Shown in pieces: positions 1 through 8,090 of a stretch of 64,000 bases of DNA. Source of the stretch: Halobium salinum (GTDB lineage Archaea; Halobacteriota; Halobacteria; Halobacteriales; Haloferacaceae); NCBI RefSeq assembly GCF_026586625.1, contig NZ_JAODIW010000010.1, positions 601,216-665,215 on the forward strand. Direction: 5' to 3'. Under the pieces are notes generated by a model. It was not told the DNA's origin and did not search any database. It worked only from the letters and a program-made list of their open reading frames with translations. The number at the start of each line of letters is the position of its first letter. The first letter of the stretch is position 1. Made by a program: the position numbers and the translations under genes.

Positions 1-165
1 CGGCTGGAGGAAGCCTCCAACGAGGAGGTAGCGGTGTTCCTCAGGGAGTACTACCCGCGTAACGCGTGGCCGTCGACAGAACAAAAATCGGAGGTCGAGG
101 CGTCACTCGCACACCTGTTCGAGGTGGCCGGGACGGACGCGCCCGGAGCCGTCCGCCGCGACTGA
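1..165 (+). CDS. C-terminal end of an unidentified protein (5' truncated by the window edge)
   Basis: Frame 1 is open from base 1 to a TGA at 163-165 and gives 54 residues. Third codon positions are mostly G or C, as in neighbouring genes, which supports coding. The visible tail is hydrophilic with an aromatic patch (FLREYYPRNAW) and a short helix-like stretch near the end. I do not recognise the family, and the start lies outside the window. It converges on the PadR gene that follows, with about 5 bp between the two stop codons. Confidence 0.6.
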   Translation, partial: RLEEASNEEVAVFLREYYPRNAWPSTEQKSEVEASLAHLFEVAGTDAPGAVRRD

Positions 166-170
166 CCGGT

Positions 171-530
171 CTACAGGTGAGCGTCGACGAGTTCGCGAAC
201 GTCGCCCGCGCGCTCGTCGTCGGTGACGTACTTCGACAGCATCCAGTCGAGACGGTCGAGAACGGCGTCGACGCCCTTCTGCGTCAGTTCGTACTGGTTC
301 GTCCGCTTGTCCAGTTCGCTCTTCTCGACCAGGTCCATCTCGACGAGGTCGTCGAGGTTGGGGTAGAGCCGCCCGTGGTTGACCTCGGTGCCGTAGTAGT
401 CCTCGAGGTTGCGCTTGATGGCGAGCCCGTACATGGGTTCCTCGGCGAGGATGACGAGGATGTTCTGCTGGAACGCGGTAAGATCGCGTGCGATGCCCGA
501 ACCGTCGTTGATCGATTGTGCCTCTGACAT
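171..530 (-). CDS. PadR family winged-helix transcriptional regulator
   Basis: This 119-residue protein matches the PadR winged-helix layout. An N-terminal helix is followed by a helix-turn-helix around residues 20-60 (YGLAIKRNLEDYYG, then the family-typical HGRLYPNLDDLVE). A beta-wing follows (KRTNQYELTQKG) and then a C-terminal helix for dimerisation. PadR proteins are usually dimeric repressors whose ligand must be found experimentally. The gene faces away from the pyrophosphatase gene across a 377 bp gap, so it may control its own promoter or genes outside the window. The family assignment is firm; the target is unknown. Confidence 0.9.
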   Translation of the reverse strand: MSEAQSINDGSGIARDLTAFQQNILVILAEEPMYGLAIKRNLEDYYGTEVNHGRLYPNLDDLVEMDLVEKSELDKRTNQYELTQKGVDAVLDRLDWMLSKYVTDDERAGDVRELVDAHL

Positions 531-907
531 TGTTTCTTCGTTCGTGTCTGTGGTTGTAAGTCTTCGTGTCCGTTCGCTGCTTCCATCGTGCCCGGACGCG
601 ACGGGGTACCCCCCGAGCCGTCCGGCAGACGACGGCTCGGCCGTATCATTCGGCCGATGCGTCGGCGGCCGGGGGAATATCCGCCACGGATGGTGCTTGG
701 ATTCGCGAGGGAATATTAGCTGGCAGAGTGAAAGAATCTTTTGGAGACATGCGGAGGGTGTGCCATGTCGACAGTCCTACATTCGGGAGTGTCAACGCGC
801 CGGGACGGACACCGGGTTCGGGGCCGTTCGCCGGTGCTCCCGGCCCGGACGGGCGCCGACGCCATGTCGAAAGGCATTTTCCCTCACTGTTCGACCGAAA
901 GGACGCA
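531..907. promoter_or_regulatory. Divergent intergenic region upstream of the PadR gene and ppa
   Basis: No convincing gene is visible. An open frame continues upstream from ppa, but its composition is not coding-like. A/T-rich islands at about 673-682 and 707-718 both contain the motif GGAATAT, and another (ATTTTCCC) sits near 877-885, roughly 25-30 bp before the ppa start, where a TATA box would lie. The interior is GC-rich. Confidence 0.4.
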
Positions 908-1441
908 ATGACGAACCTCTGGGAAGACCTCGAGACCGGCCCGAACGCGCCGGAGGAGATCTACGCTGTCGTCGAGTGTCTGAAGGGCGAGCGCAACAAG
1001 TACGAGTACGACAAGGACGTCCCCGGCGTCGTACTGGACCGCGTGCTCCACTCGAACGTCCACTACCCCTCGGACTACGGGTTCATCCCGCAGTCGTACT
1101 ACGACGACGAGGACCCCTTCGACGTGCTCGTCCTCGTCGAGGACCAGACGTTCCCCGGCTGCATCATCGAGGCCCGCCCCGTCGCGCTCATGAAGATGGA
1201 CGACGACGGCGAACAGGACGACAAGGTCATCGCCGTCCCCTCCGAGGACCCCCGCTTCGACCACATCGAGGACCTCGAGGACATCCCCCAGCAGACTCAG
1301 GACGAGATAGACGAGTTCTTCTCGACCTACAAGAACCTCGAGGAGGGCAAGGAAGTCGAGACGCTCGGGTGGGAGGACAAGCAGGCCGCCCACGACGCCA
1401 TTGAACACGCACAGGAGCTCTACGAGGAACACTTCGGGTAG
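908..1441 (+). CDS. ppa: Inorganic pyrophosphatase (family I, soluble)
   Basis: The 177-residue product hydrolyses pyrophosphate to two phosphates in the cytoplasm, pulling polymerase and ligase reactions forward. Family I signatures are visible: the substrate-site stretch YPSDYGFIPQ, the metal-binding DEDPFDVLVL, and an acidic loop (DDDGEQDDKVIAVP) with further metal ligands. The length is normal for the family. The frame stays open upstream, but ATG 908 is chosen because family homology begins there and an A/T-rich element lies about 25-30 bp before it. The gene appears monocistronic. Confidence 0.95.
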   Translation: MTNLWEDLETGPNAPEEIYAVVECLKGERNKYEYDKDVPGVVLDRVLHSNVHYPSDYGFIPQSYYDDEDPFDVLVLVEDQTFPGCIIEARPVALMKMDDDGEQDDKVIAVPSEDPRFDHIEDLEDIPQQTQDEIDEFFSTYKNLEEGKEVETLGWEDKQAAHDAIEHAQELYEEHFG

Positions 1442-1505
1442 TCGGTCGACCGGCTCCGGGCGACTCGGACCGTCCGTCTCGACACGACCACGTCCGACCA
1501 GACCC

Positions 1506-1530
1506 GACTCGACTCGACTCGACTCGACTC
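1506..1530. repeat. Pentanucleotide tandem repeat (GACTC)x5
   Basis: Five perfect copies of GACTC lie just after the ppa stop codon. The copies are out of register with codons, so they are intergenic. A T-rich stretch at about 1545-1562 follows and may help terminate ppa transcription. Such short arrays can vary in length by replication slippage. Confidence 0.9.
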
Positions 1531-1632
1531 CACCTGACCCGACGATATTCTTCACGATTATGGACGCGGGCCGGACGATGAATTATGCGCATGGGTAATC
1601 TTTAGTCCGTCCCCGTGCAACGAACGACCGTC

Positions 1633-1752
1633 ATGAGTGCCAAGCGTCCACGGCTCGGCCTGAACCACCTGACGGTCGTCCCGACCAACTTCGAGCGGTC
1701 CGACGACGTCGGCGACGCGGGTGGGGACCCGCCGGACTCGGTCGACGACTGA
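1633..1752 (+). CDS. Small hypothetical protein (39 aa)
   Basis: An ATG at 1633 opens a 39-codon frame ending in TGA. It begins MSAKRPRLGLNHLTVVPTNF and ends with an acidic Asp/Gly/Pro tail. An A/T-rich element (TAATCTTTAG, about 1596-1606) lies about 30 bp upstream, as expected for a haloarchaeal promoter, and third positions are G/C-rich. Such mini-proteins are common in haloarchaea. No function can be assigned, and it may be a chance frame in the ppa-rhomboid gap. Confidence 0.5.
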   Translation: MSAKRPRLGLNHLTVVPTNFERSDDVGDAGGDPPDSVDD

Positions 1753-1890
1753 GACCTCGGGCCGACCGGCCGGCGTGGGAACCCGCCGGCGACGACAGTC
1801 GCTGGCCACGACCGCCGCCCTCGACGGTCGTCGGGAGACGGGTCGCAGCCGAGCCAAACCCCTTTCACCACGGGGCAGGTAGAAACGCCA

Positions 1891-2796
1891 ATGGCCGAAT
1901 GTGACGAGTGTGGCAGGTACGAGAACCTGCCGTATCAGTGCCGTCGATGTGGGCAGACCTTCTGTGCGGAACATCGGTTGCCGGAGAACCACGACTGTCC
2001 CGGGTTGCAGGAGTGGAACGACCCGAGCGGCGTCTTTGGGACCGGCTCCGACGACGAGACGGGCGGTGCCACGGGACGGGCGAAGGGGACTCTCGACCGG
2101 GTGACCGGTACCGGGGGGCCGTTGAGCTACTTCCGCGGCAACATCTCGTACGTCTTCCTCGCGGTGATGGTCGTCACGTTCCTCCTCGAATGGATCGTGC
2201 TACTCACGGTCGGGCAAGGGGCCTTCCTCGCCCTGTTCGTCCTGCAGGCCGACCGCCTCGGCTACGTCTGGACGTGGGTCACCTCCGTCTTCTCGCACAG
2301 CCCCTCCACCTTCTGGCACCTCGCCGGCAACAGCATCGTGCTGTTCTTCTTCGGGCCGCTCGTGGAGCGGTACGTCGGCTCCCGGAAGTTCGCGGCGCTC
2401 TTCCTCGTCAGCGGCGTCCTCGCCGGACTGGCCCACGTGGGCGTCAGTCTCCTCATGGGAGGCAACGCGGCAGTGCTCGGCGCCAGCGGCGCCATCTTCG
2501 CGGTCCTCGGCGTCCTCACCGTGCTGAATCCGGGCCTTCGCATCTACCTCTACTTCCTCATCCCGGTGCCGCTGTGGCTGTTCACGCTCGCGTACGCCGG
2601 CATCTCGGTGCTGTTCTTCATCGAGCCGTCGGTGGCGGGCGCCGCCGGGCAGGGGAACGTTGCCCACTTCGCCCACCTCATCGGTCTCGTCATCGGCCTC
2701 GCCTACGGTCAGCACGTGAAGGGTCGCCGTAGCGTCCCCAACCAACTCCAGTTCGGCGGCGGTGGCGCCGGCGGTCCGGGCCGCGGCCGGTTCTGA
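1891..2796 (+). CDS. Rhomboid family intramembrane serine protease with N-terminal AN1-type zinc finger
   Basis: The protein is 301 residues. Residues 4-36 form an AN1-like zinc finger: CxxC at 4/7, CxxC at 17/20, C25, H28, H34 and C36. From about residue 82 it becomes a six-helix rhomboid core. The catalytic serine motif GASGA puts Ser199 in place, the partner histidine is most likely His262 (AHLIGL), and the conserved HxxxN (His143, Asn147) is present. Rhomboids cut transmembrane segments inside the membrane. The zinc finger plus rhomboid fusion is a known haloarchaeal arrangement. The stop codon abuts the ATG of endonuclease V, which suggests co-transcription. Confidence 0.95.
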   Translation: MAECDECGRYENLPYQCRRCGQTFCAEHRLPENHDCPGLQEWNDPSGVFGTGSDDETGGATGRAKGTLDRVTGTGGPLSYFRGNISYVFLAVMVVTFLLEWIVLLTVGQGAFLALFVLQADRLGYVWTWVTSVFSHSPSTFWHLAGNSIVLFFFGPLVERYVGSRKFAALFLVSGVLAGLAHVGVSLLMGGNAAVLGASGAIFAVLGVLTVLNPGLRIYLYFLIPVPLWLFTLAYAGISVLFFIEPSVAGAAGQGNVAHFAHLIGLVIGLAYGQHVKGRRSVPNQLQFGGGGAGGPGRGRF

Positions 2797-3615
2797 ATGC
2801 GTCCCGCCCGCCCCGACCTCGCGCCCGACCCGGCCCTCTCCCGTGCGGAGATGGAGGCTCTCCAGGACGAGGTGCGCGCCGCCGCCGTCTTCGAGGACGA
2901 CCTGCCGTTCGACCCGGCGCACGTGTCGGCCTCGGCGTCGCTCACGGCGGCGACGGGGACGGCGTCGGACGAGCAAACCACGCTGGGCGGGGGAGAGAGC
3001 GACGCCGCCGACCGCCCGCTCGTCGCCGGCGTCGACCAGGCGTTTCTCGACGAGCGGGCGGTGTCGGCGGTCGTCGTCGCCCGCGGCGACGAGGTGGTCG
3101 AGCGCGCACACGCCGTCTCGCCGCTGTCGGTGCCGTACATCCCCGGTCTGCTCTCGTTCCGGGAGGGCGGACCGATTCTCGACGCCTTCGCCGAACTGGA
3201 CTGCGAACCGGACCTCGCGCTGTTCGACGGGAGCGGTCGTATCCACTACCGGGAGGCCGGACTCGCGACCCACATGGGCGTCGTGCTCGACCTCCCGAGC
3301 GTCGGCGTCGCGAAGGGGTTACTCTGTGGCCGTCCCGCCGAGTCGACAGACGGTCGGCCGGCGGGGTGGCGGACGCCGATTCGTGCCGACGGCGACGTGA
3401 CGGCCCCCGAGGGGACGGTCGTCGGCTACGCCTTCCAGTCGCGACAGTACGAGAACTCGCGGTCCATCAACCCGCTGTACGTCAGCCCCGGTCACCGCGT
3501 CGCCGCCGACACCGCGGTCGACCTCGTCGAGCGCCTCGGTGGCGACTACAAGCTCCCGGAGCCGACGCGCCTCGCCGACGCGTACGCCGACGAAGTGAAG
3601 CAGGCGGTCGAGTAG
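2797..3615 (+). CDS. nfi: Endonuclease V (deoxyinosine-specific repair nuclease)
   Basis: The 272-residue protein carries the endonuclease V motifs in order: AGVDQAF with catalytic Asp80, PYIPGLLSFRE with Glu123, and DGSGRIHYREAGLATHMGV with Asp144 and His159, followed by SVGVAKG. The family nicks DNA near deoxyinosine, the product of adenine deamination, which matters in hot, salty and sun-exposed habitats. Residues 1-75 form a longer, acidic N-terminal extension than in bacterial Nfi, in keeping with halophilic adaptation. ATG 2797 follows the rhomboid stop codon directly with no gap. Confidence 0.95.
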   Translation: MRPARPDLAPDPALSRAEMEALQDEVRAAAVFEDDLPFDPAHVSASASLTAATGTASDEQTTLGGGESDAADRPLVAGVDQAFLDERAVSAVVVARGDEVVERAHAVSPLSVPYIPGLLSFREGGPILDAFAELDCEPDLALFDGSGRIHYREAGLATHMGVVLDLPSVGVAKGLLCGRPAESTDGRPAGWRTPIRADGDVTAPEGTVVGYAFQSRQYENSRSINPLYVSPGHRVAADTAVDLVERLGGDYKLPEPTRLADAYADEVKQAVE

Positions 3616-3693
3616 CGCACGGCGGCCCGAACCGGGCCGGTTCTCGACCCGCAAGCAACCATTCTTAACACCCCTCCCCCCGACTCGCGGAAC

Positions 3694-4536
3694 GTGCACC
3701 CGGACACCGTGCTTATCACCGGCTGTTCGTCGGGTATCGGCCGCGCGACGGCGCGGGCGTTCCTCGACGAGGACTGGACGGTCTACGCGACGGCTCGCAA
3801 CCCCGCCGACATCGAGACGCTCGGCGACGCCGGCGCGAAGATCGCGACGCTCGACGTGACCGACGACGACGACGTGGAGCGCGTCGTCTCGCGAATCGTC
3901 GACGAGGACGGCGGCGTCACGGCGTTGGTCAACAACGCCGGCTACGGCCAGCTCGGCGCCGTCGAGGACGTCCCCGTCGAACAGGTCCACCGCCAGTTCG
4001 ACGTGAACGTCTACGGCCCCCACCGGCTCACCCGCGCCGTCCTGCCGCACATGCGCGACGCCGGCGAGGGGACCGTCGTCAACCTCTCCAGCCTCGCTGG
4101 CCGCGTCTCCTACCCCGGGAGCGGCGTCTACTGCGGCTCGAAGTTCGCCGTCGAAGCCATGACCGACGCGATGCGCGCCGAGGTCGAGGAGTACGGCGTC
4201 CACGCCGTCCTCGTCGAACCCGGCCCGGTCGAGACGGGGTTCGCCGAACGCGCCGCCGCGGAGGTCGAGGCCGGCGGCGACGTGCCCGGCGTCGAGCGCT
4301 CCGGCGCCTACCCCAAACTGTACGAGATTCTCGAGGACATGACCGCGATGGGCGACGACGGCCCCGGTGCGGTCCCGCCCGAGGCGGTCGCCGAGGAGAT
4401 CGTCAACGTCGCCAGCATGACGAAGCCACCCGCGCGCGTGCCGGTCGGCCCCGTCGCCGCCTACGGTCAGTACGCACGGTTTCTCCCCGACGGGCTGCGC
4501 GACAAGCTATACGGGCTCGCGCGGAAGTTCCTGTAA
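3694..4536 (+). CDS. SDR family NAD(P)-dependent oxidoreductase
   Basis: This 280-residue short-chain dehydrogenase has the cofactor-binding TGCSSGIG (residues 9-16), NNAG (80-83), catalytic Ser around 133 and the YxxxK pair Tyr146/Lys150. Arg36 in YATAR after beta-strand 2 suggests a preference for NADPH. The start is GTG. An A/T-rich element (ATTCTTAAC, about 3661-3669) lies 25-30 bp upstream, in keeping with a leaderless transcript. Substrate cannot be read from the sequence; the closest resemblance is to classical SDRs acting on ketones or sterol- and retinol-like compounds. Confidence 0.92.
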   Translation: MHPDTVLITGCSSGIGRATARAFLDEDWTVYATARNPADIETLGDAGAKIATLDVTDDDDVERVVSRIVDEDGGVTALVNNAGYGQLGAVEDVPVEQVHRQFDVNVYGPHRLTRAVLPHMRDAGEGTVVNLSSLAGRVSYPGSGVYCGSKFAVEAMTDAMRAEVEEYGVHAVLVEPGPVETGFAERAAAEVEAGGDVPGVERSGAYPKLYEILEDMTAMGDDGPGAVPPEAVAEEIVNVASMTKPPARVPVGPVAAYGQYARFLPDGLRDKLYGLARKFL

Positions 4537-4597
4537 GTCGAGTCCAGCCACGTAGACGGCCGGTCGACTTTCACGCTCGGCGACCCTCCTCACCGGC

Positions 4598-5953
4598 GTG
4601 GACGTTCTCACGCCCGACGAGACCTCGTTCTCCCGTCGAGCCCTCGGTACCGCCCTCGCGAGCCTCGGTGTCGGCGCCGGAGTGGGGCTGGCGGCCGTGC
4701 GGTCGCTGGGCTTCACGCGTCTGGCCGCGCTGGTCCTCCTCGCGTTCGGCGCCGCGTTCGCGGGCCGAACGCTCCTCTCGGTACTGGTCGCGTCGGCCCC
4801 TCGACGCCCGCCGACTGCCGACGGGCCCCTACCGACCGTCAGCGTCCTCGTGACCGCGTACAACGAGGCCGACGTGCTCGCGGACACCGTCGACGCCTGT
4901 CGGTCGCTCGACTACCCCGACGAGCGTCTGGAGGTGCTCGTGGGGTACGAGTCGGCCTCGACGGACGGAACCGCGGCCCTCGCCCGGTCGCTCGCCGACG
5001 ACGACCCGCTGGTGCGGGCGGTCGCGCGCGAGGGGGCGCCCGCCGGGAAGGCGGCCGCGACGAACGCCCTCCTCGAGGAGGCGACCGGCGAAGTCGTCGC
5101 GAGCCTCGACGCCGACCAGCGGCCCGCGCCCGACGCGCTCCGCCGGGCCGTCAGCTGGCTCGGGGTGGAGAACGTCCAGTGTGTCAAGGGCCGCTGTTTC
5201 GGGACGAACTCCGACGCGTCCCTCGTGGCGCTGTGTGCGACCGTCGAGCGCGCGGTCGCCGAGCGCGTCGAGTTCTACGCCCGCGACCGGCTGGGCGGGT
5301 TCACCCTCTTCACCGGCGGACAGGCGTTCTTTCGCGCCGACGCGCTCGACCGGCTCGGGTCGTTCGACGAGTCGGTGCTCCTCGAGGACCTCGACATGGC
5401 GTACCGCATCGCCCGGGCCGGGGGAGCGGTCAGCGTCGACCCGGGAATCGTGACGCTGGAGGAGAATCCGACGGCGCTCGGAGCGTGGTGGCACCAGCGA
5501 AAACGGTGGGCGCGGGGCGGGATGCAGGTGGCGCGTCGGTACCTCGGTCGCGGTCTCCTGTCCGGACCACCGTCCCTGCCGGCCCGCGCGGACTTCGCGG
5601 GGACGTTCGGCGCCCTACTCGTCCTGCCGGCGCTGGCGCTCGCGGCTCCCGGCACCGTCGCCGGGCTCTGGCGCTGGGGCGCGACGGCGGTAGCGACGCC
5701 CCAGGGGTCGGCGCCGGCGCTCGGCATCCTCGTCGCCACGCTCCTCACACCCATCCTGGCCGTCTACGCGACGTTCGCCCTCGACCGACGACAGGGGTAC
5801 CACCACGACACGCGGGAGTACGTCGCCCCCTTCCTGCTGTGGCCGTACTTCGCCCTCCAGAGCGCCGCGGTCGTCGCGGCGGCCGTCGAGGAGTTCGTGG
5901 CTCGGGCGCCGACCGTCTACGTGACGAGCGCCACCGGCGACTCGGAGGGGTGA
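4598..5953 (+). CDS. Membrane-bound family 2 glycosyltransferase (processive type)
   Basis: The 451-residue protein has a hydrophobic N-terminal pair of helices (about 18-65), a GT2 catalytic domain with TAYNEAD at 86-92, DAD at 171-173, ED at 263-264 and QRKRW at 300-304, and two to three C-terminal membrane segments (about 330-435). The QxxRW motif with flanking membrane helices is typical of processive polysaccharide synthases of the BcsA/NodC/IcaA type, so an exopolysaccharide or surface glycan role is likely. It lies alone, without other glycan genes nearby. The start is GTG; sugar donor and product are unknown. Confidence 0.9.
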   Translation: MDVLTPDETSFSRRALGTALASLGVGAGVGLAAVRSLGFTRLAALVLLAFGAAFAGRTLLSVLVASAPRRPPTADGPLPTVSVLVTAYNEADVLADTVDACRSLDYPDERLEVLVGYESASTDGTAALARSLADDDPLVRAVAREGAPAGKAAATNALLEEATGEVVASLDADQRPAPDALRRAVSWLGVENVQCVKGRCFGTNSDASLVALCATVERAVAERVEFYARDRLGGFTLFTGGQAFFRADALDRLGSFDESVLLEDLDMAYRIARAGGAVSVDPGIVTLEENPTALGAWWHQRKRWARGGMQVARRYLGRGLLSGPPSLPARADFAGTFGALLVLPALALAAPGTVAGLWRWGATAVATPQGSAPALGILVATLLTPILAVYATFALDRRQGYHHDTREYVAPFLLWPYFALQSAAVVAAAVEEFVARAPTVYVTSATGDSEG

Positions 5954-6010
5954 GCGCCGGAACCGTCGGTGGGGGTTAGCCTTTTCTCTCCCGCTTCGCT
6001 GGTTCGGCGC

Positions 6011-6238
6011 ATGGCAGCACTCGACCGACTCCGGCGCGCGCTGCGGCGATTCCTCAGCCGACGATACGAGCACGCCGTCGTGTACGGTAGTACGGCGGAC
6101 TCGACCGTGCTCTACGAGGGCGCGGTTCGGGTTCACCTCGACGGATGGGTGGAGTTCGAAAGCGGAGAGTTGCTCTCGCCGAACGCGGTCGACCGTATCG
6201 AGGACCGGAGCCTTCCCGACCCCACGCGGTCCGACTGA
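6011..6238 (+). CDS. Small conserved haloarchaeal protein of unknown function (75 aa)
   Basis: ATG 6011 opens 75 codons. A basic N-terminal helix (LDRLRRALRRFLSRRYEH) is followed by a beta-rich acidic half with VVYGSTADSTVLYEGAVRV. An alternative GTG at 5969 would add 14 residues, but ATG fits better with the A/T-rich TTAGCCTTTTCT at 5977-5988. The codon use is native. I do not recognise the family. It converges on the ArsA/Get3 gene. Confidence 0.7.
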   Translation: MAALDRLRRALRRFLSRRYEHAVVYGSTADSTVLYEGAVRVHLDGWVEFESGELLSPNAVDRIEDRSLPDPTRSD

Positions 6239-6268
6239 CAGCCGACGACGGCGTCGGTTCCGGGCCGA

Positions 6269-7492
6269 CTACGCCAGACAGGCTGCCACGACCGCCAGCG
6301 CCCGCTCACCCTGTACCTCGTCGGCGAGGAGGGGAACCCGTTTCACGTCGCGTCCGCGGAAGAGGTCGGTCGCGCGGCCGAGCGCGTTCTGCTGGACCTT
6401 CCAGCGGCGCTGGCAGAACTCGCAGTCCTCCAGACTGGGCGAGACCACCCAGTCCTCGAACGCCTCGGACGCCTCGACGTCGGCGACCTCGCGCAGGTCC
6501 TCCATCACTCGGTTGACGACCAGCGTCTGGACCGGGATGCCGAACTCCCCGAGTCTGGAGACGAGCCGTTCAGACTCGACGACGCTCATCTCCTCGGGCA
6601 CCATCACGACGCGGAAGTCCGTGCGCTCGGGGTCCTGCAGCACCCGCCGGAGGCGCTCGATGCGCTCCTGCAGTTCGTCGAGGCCGGGGGCGTCCGTGGG
6701 GTCCGCACCCGCACCGAACATCCCCTTCATCCCGTCCATCATCCCGGAGAACCGTTCGCGGAGCTTCGCGATTCGACCGACCATCGAGTCGAGCATCTCG
6801 GGGAGTTGGAGCAGGCGCAGGGTGTGGCCCGTCGGCGCGGTGTCGACGACGACCCGGTCGAAGCGGGGGTCGTCGAGGTACTCGAGCAGTTGGCGCATCG
6901 CGGCCGCCTCGTCGGCGCCGGGCATCGCCCCGCCGCCGGTGCCCATCCCGGGCCCCGGCACGTCGTCGTCGCCGAAGGGGTCGAACCCCTCCCCGTCGTC
7001 GGCGCCGCCCATACCGGGCATCCCGGCCATACCGCCCATGCCACCCATACCGCCGAGTCCGCCGAGGGGTCCCTCCCCGTCGCCGCCCTGACCGAACATG
7101 CCCTCCTCGCCGGCCGCCTCGGGGTCGATTTCGGCGGCGTACAGCGGCACGTCGTCCCGGATTCGCGTCGGCTCCGGCGGCACGTCGACGCCGAGCGTGT
7201 CCGAGAGGGAGTGGGCCGGGTCGGTCGAGACGACGAGCGTCGGGGCGTCGCCGCGGGCGGAGGCGAGCGCCGTCGCCGCCGCCATCGTCGTCTTGCCGAC
7301 GCCGCCCTTCCCGCCGTAGAGGACGTAGTCGGGGGCGTCGACCCCCTCGGGCGTCGCGTCGTCGGTCGCCTCCACCGGGATGTCGGCGGGCCCTTCGCTC
7401 GGGTCCGACGAACCGCCCCCGTGCTCGCCGCCGTGGTCCACGGTGTCGTCGCCGCCGGCGTCGTCGACGGCCTCGACGTCGATGTTCGTCAT
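6269..7492 (-). CDS. ArsA/Get3 (TRC40) family ATPase with Gly/Met-rich insertion
   Basis: From the ATG at 7492 the protein has 407 residues. Residues 1-54 are an acidic, disordered leader. The deviant Walker A GGKGGVGKTT covers 60-69, STDPAHSLSD is at 89-98, the switch DTAPTGHTLRLL at 217-228, and a zinc-type CEFC at 357-360, all as in Get3/ArsA dimers. Two parts are Met- and Gly-rich: residues about 129-193 (many GGM units) and 249-262. Get3 relatives deliver tail-anchored membrane proteins, whereas ArsA drives arsenite export. No arsenic genes are nearby and ArsA metal cysteines are not evident, so the Get3-like role is favoured. Confidence 0.9.
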   Translation of the reverse strand: MTNIDVEAVDDAGGDDTVDHGGEHGGGSSDPSEGPADIPVEATDDATPEGVDAPDYVLYGGKGGVGKTTMAAATALASARGDAPTLVVSTDPAHSLSDTLGVDVPPEPTRIRDDVPLYAAEIDPEAAGEEGMFGQGGDGEGPLGGLGGMGGMGGMAGMPGMGGADDGEGFDPFGDDDVPGPGMGTGGGAMPGADEAAAMRQLLEYLDDPRFDRVVVDTAPTGHTLRLLQLPEMLDSMVGRIAKLRERFSGMMDGMKGMFGAGADPTDAPGLDELQERIERLRRVLQDPERTDFRVVMVPEEMSVVESERLVSRLGEFGIPVQTLVVNRVMEDLREVADVEASEAFEDWVVSPSLEDCEFCQRRWKVQQNALGRATDLFRGRDVKRVPLLADEVQGERALAVVAACLA

Positions 7493-7539
7493 GGTCGGGT
7501 GGTCGCCGTGCGGACTTGTGTACTTCTCGGTCTCGCTCT

Positions 7540-7585
7540 CCGGCATCCGGGTCCTCCGAAGGCGTCCTTCGCACCCGGGTGCCGG
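7540..7585. promoter_or_regulatory. Strong nested hairpin upstream of the ArsA/Get3 gene
   Basis: Arms CCGGCATCCGGGT (7540-7552) and ACCCGGGTGCCGG (7573-7585) pair over 13 positions with one G-T wobble. Inside them a second hairpin forms from CGAAGG (7557-7562) and CCTTCG (7566-7571) around a 3-base loop. It lies about 50 bp upstream of the ATPase start codon and just beyond its likely TATA region (about 7520-7530). It could be an operator or a transcript structure. Confidence 0.6.
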
Positions 7586-7738
7586 AGCGGCGGCCCCGTC
7601 GGGAACGCCGGGCGCCCTCGAACCGCCGACGGACCCGGGGCGGGCCTCGCCGGTGTGCGTGACACTCGCGGCCGAGGTCCAGGTATTTACAGGCCCAGCG
7701 AATACGGGTTCGTCGCGAGCGAACTCCAACGAGCGAAC

Positions 7739-8014
7739 GTGCAGACGGGTTCGGCCGACGACGGCGACCAGTTCGGAACCGACCAGCGACGGCTCCGGTG
7801 GGTCGGCCGGCTCCGGAGGCACACGAAGCGCCTCGTCGCGGGGCTCCTGACCCTCGCCGTCGTGGGGAGCGGGCTCGCGCTGGCGGGCTTTCTGTTCTTC
7901 ACGTACACGGAGCCGGTGCTGTTCGCCCTGCTGGTCGGCGTGGTGCTCGCGGCCGCCTACGGGGTCGGAACGGCGGTCGAAGGGGTAGGGGTCCTGAACA
8001 GGGAGGAGCCTTGA
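7739..8014 (+). CDS. Small membrane protein of unknown function (91 aa)
   Basis: The frame starts at GTG 7739, the only plausible start between the promoter-like TATTTACAG (7682-7690) and the hydrophobic region. The first 35 residues are polar with a basic cluster (RRLRWVGRLRRHTKR). Two membrane helices follow (about 37-56 and 60-80), ending in an acidic tail. The basic-then-hydrophobic order suggests the N-terminus faces the cytoplasm. No family is recognised. It precedes another membrane protein gene by 76 bp on the same strand. Confidence 0.65.
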   Translation: MQTGSADDGDQFGTDQRRLRWVGRLRRHTKRLVAGLLTLAVVGSGLALAGFLFFTYTEPVLFALLVGVVLAAAYGVGTAVEGVGVLNREEP

Positions 8015-8090
8015 CATCCCTGAACCGCCGACCGCCGGCACGCGTATCCCGGAGGCGACCGTTCCGCCCGAGCACGTCACCGTTCTCACG

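Noticed and set aside
566..907. N-terminal extension of the pyrophosphatase
   Set aside because: Codon use is not native and homology to family I begins at residue 1 from ATG 908.
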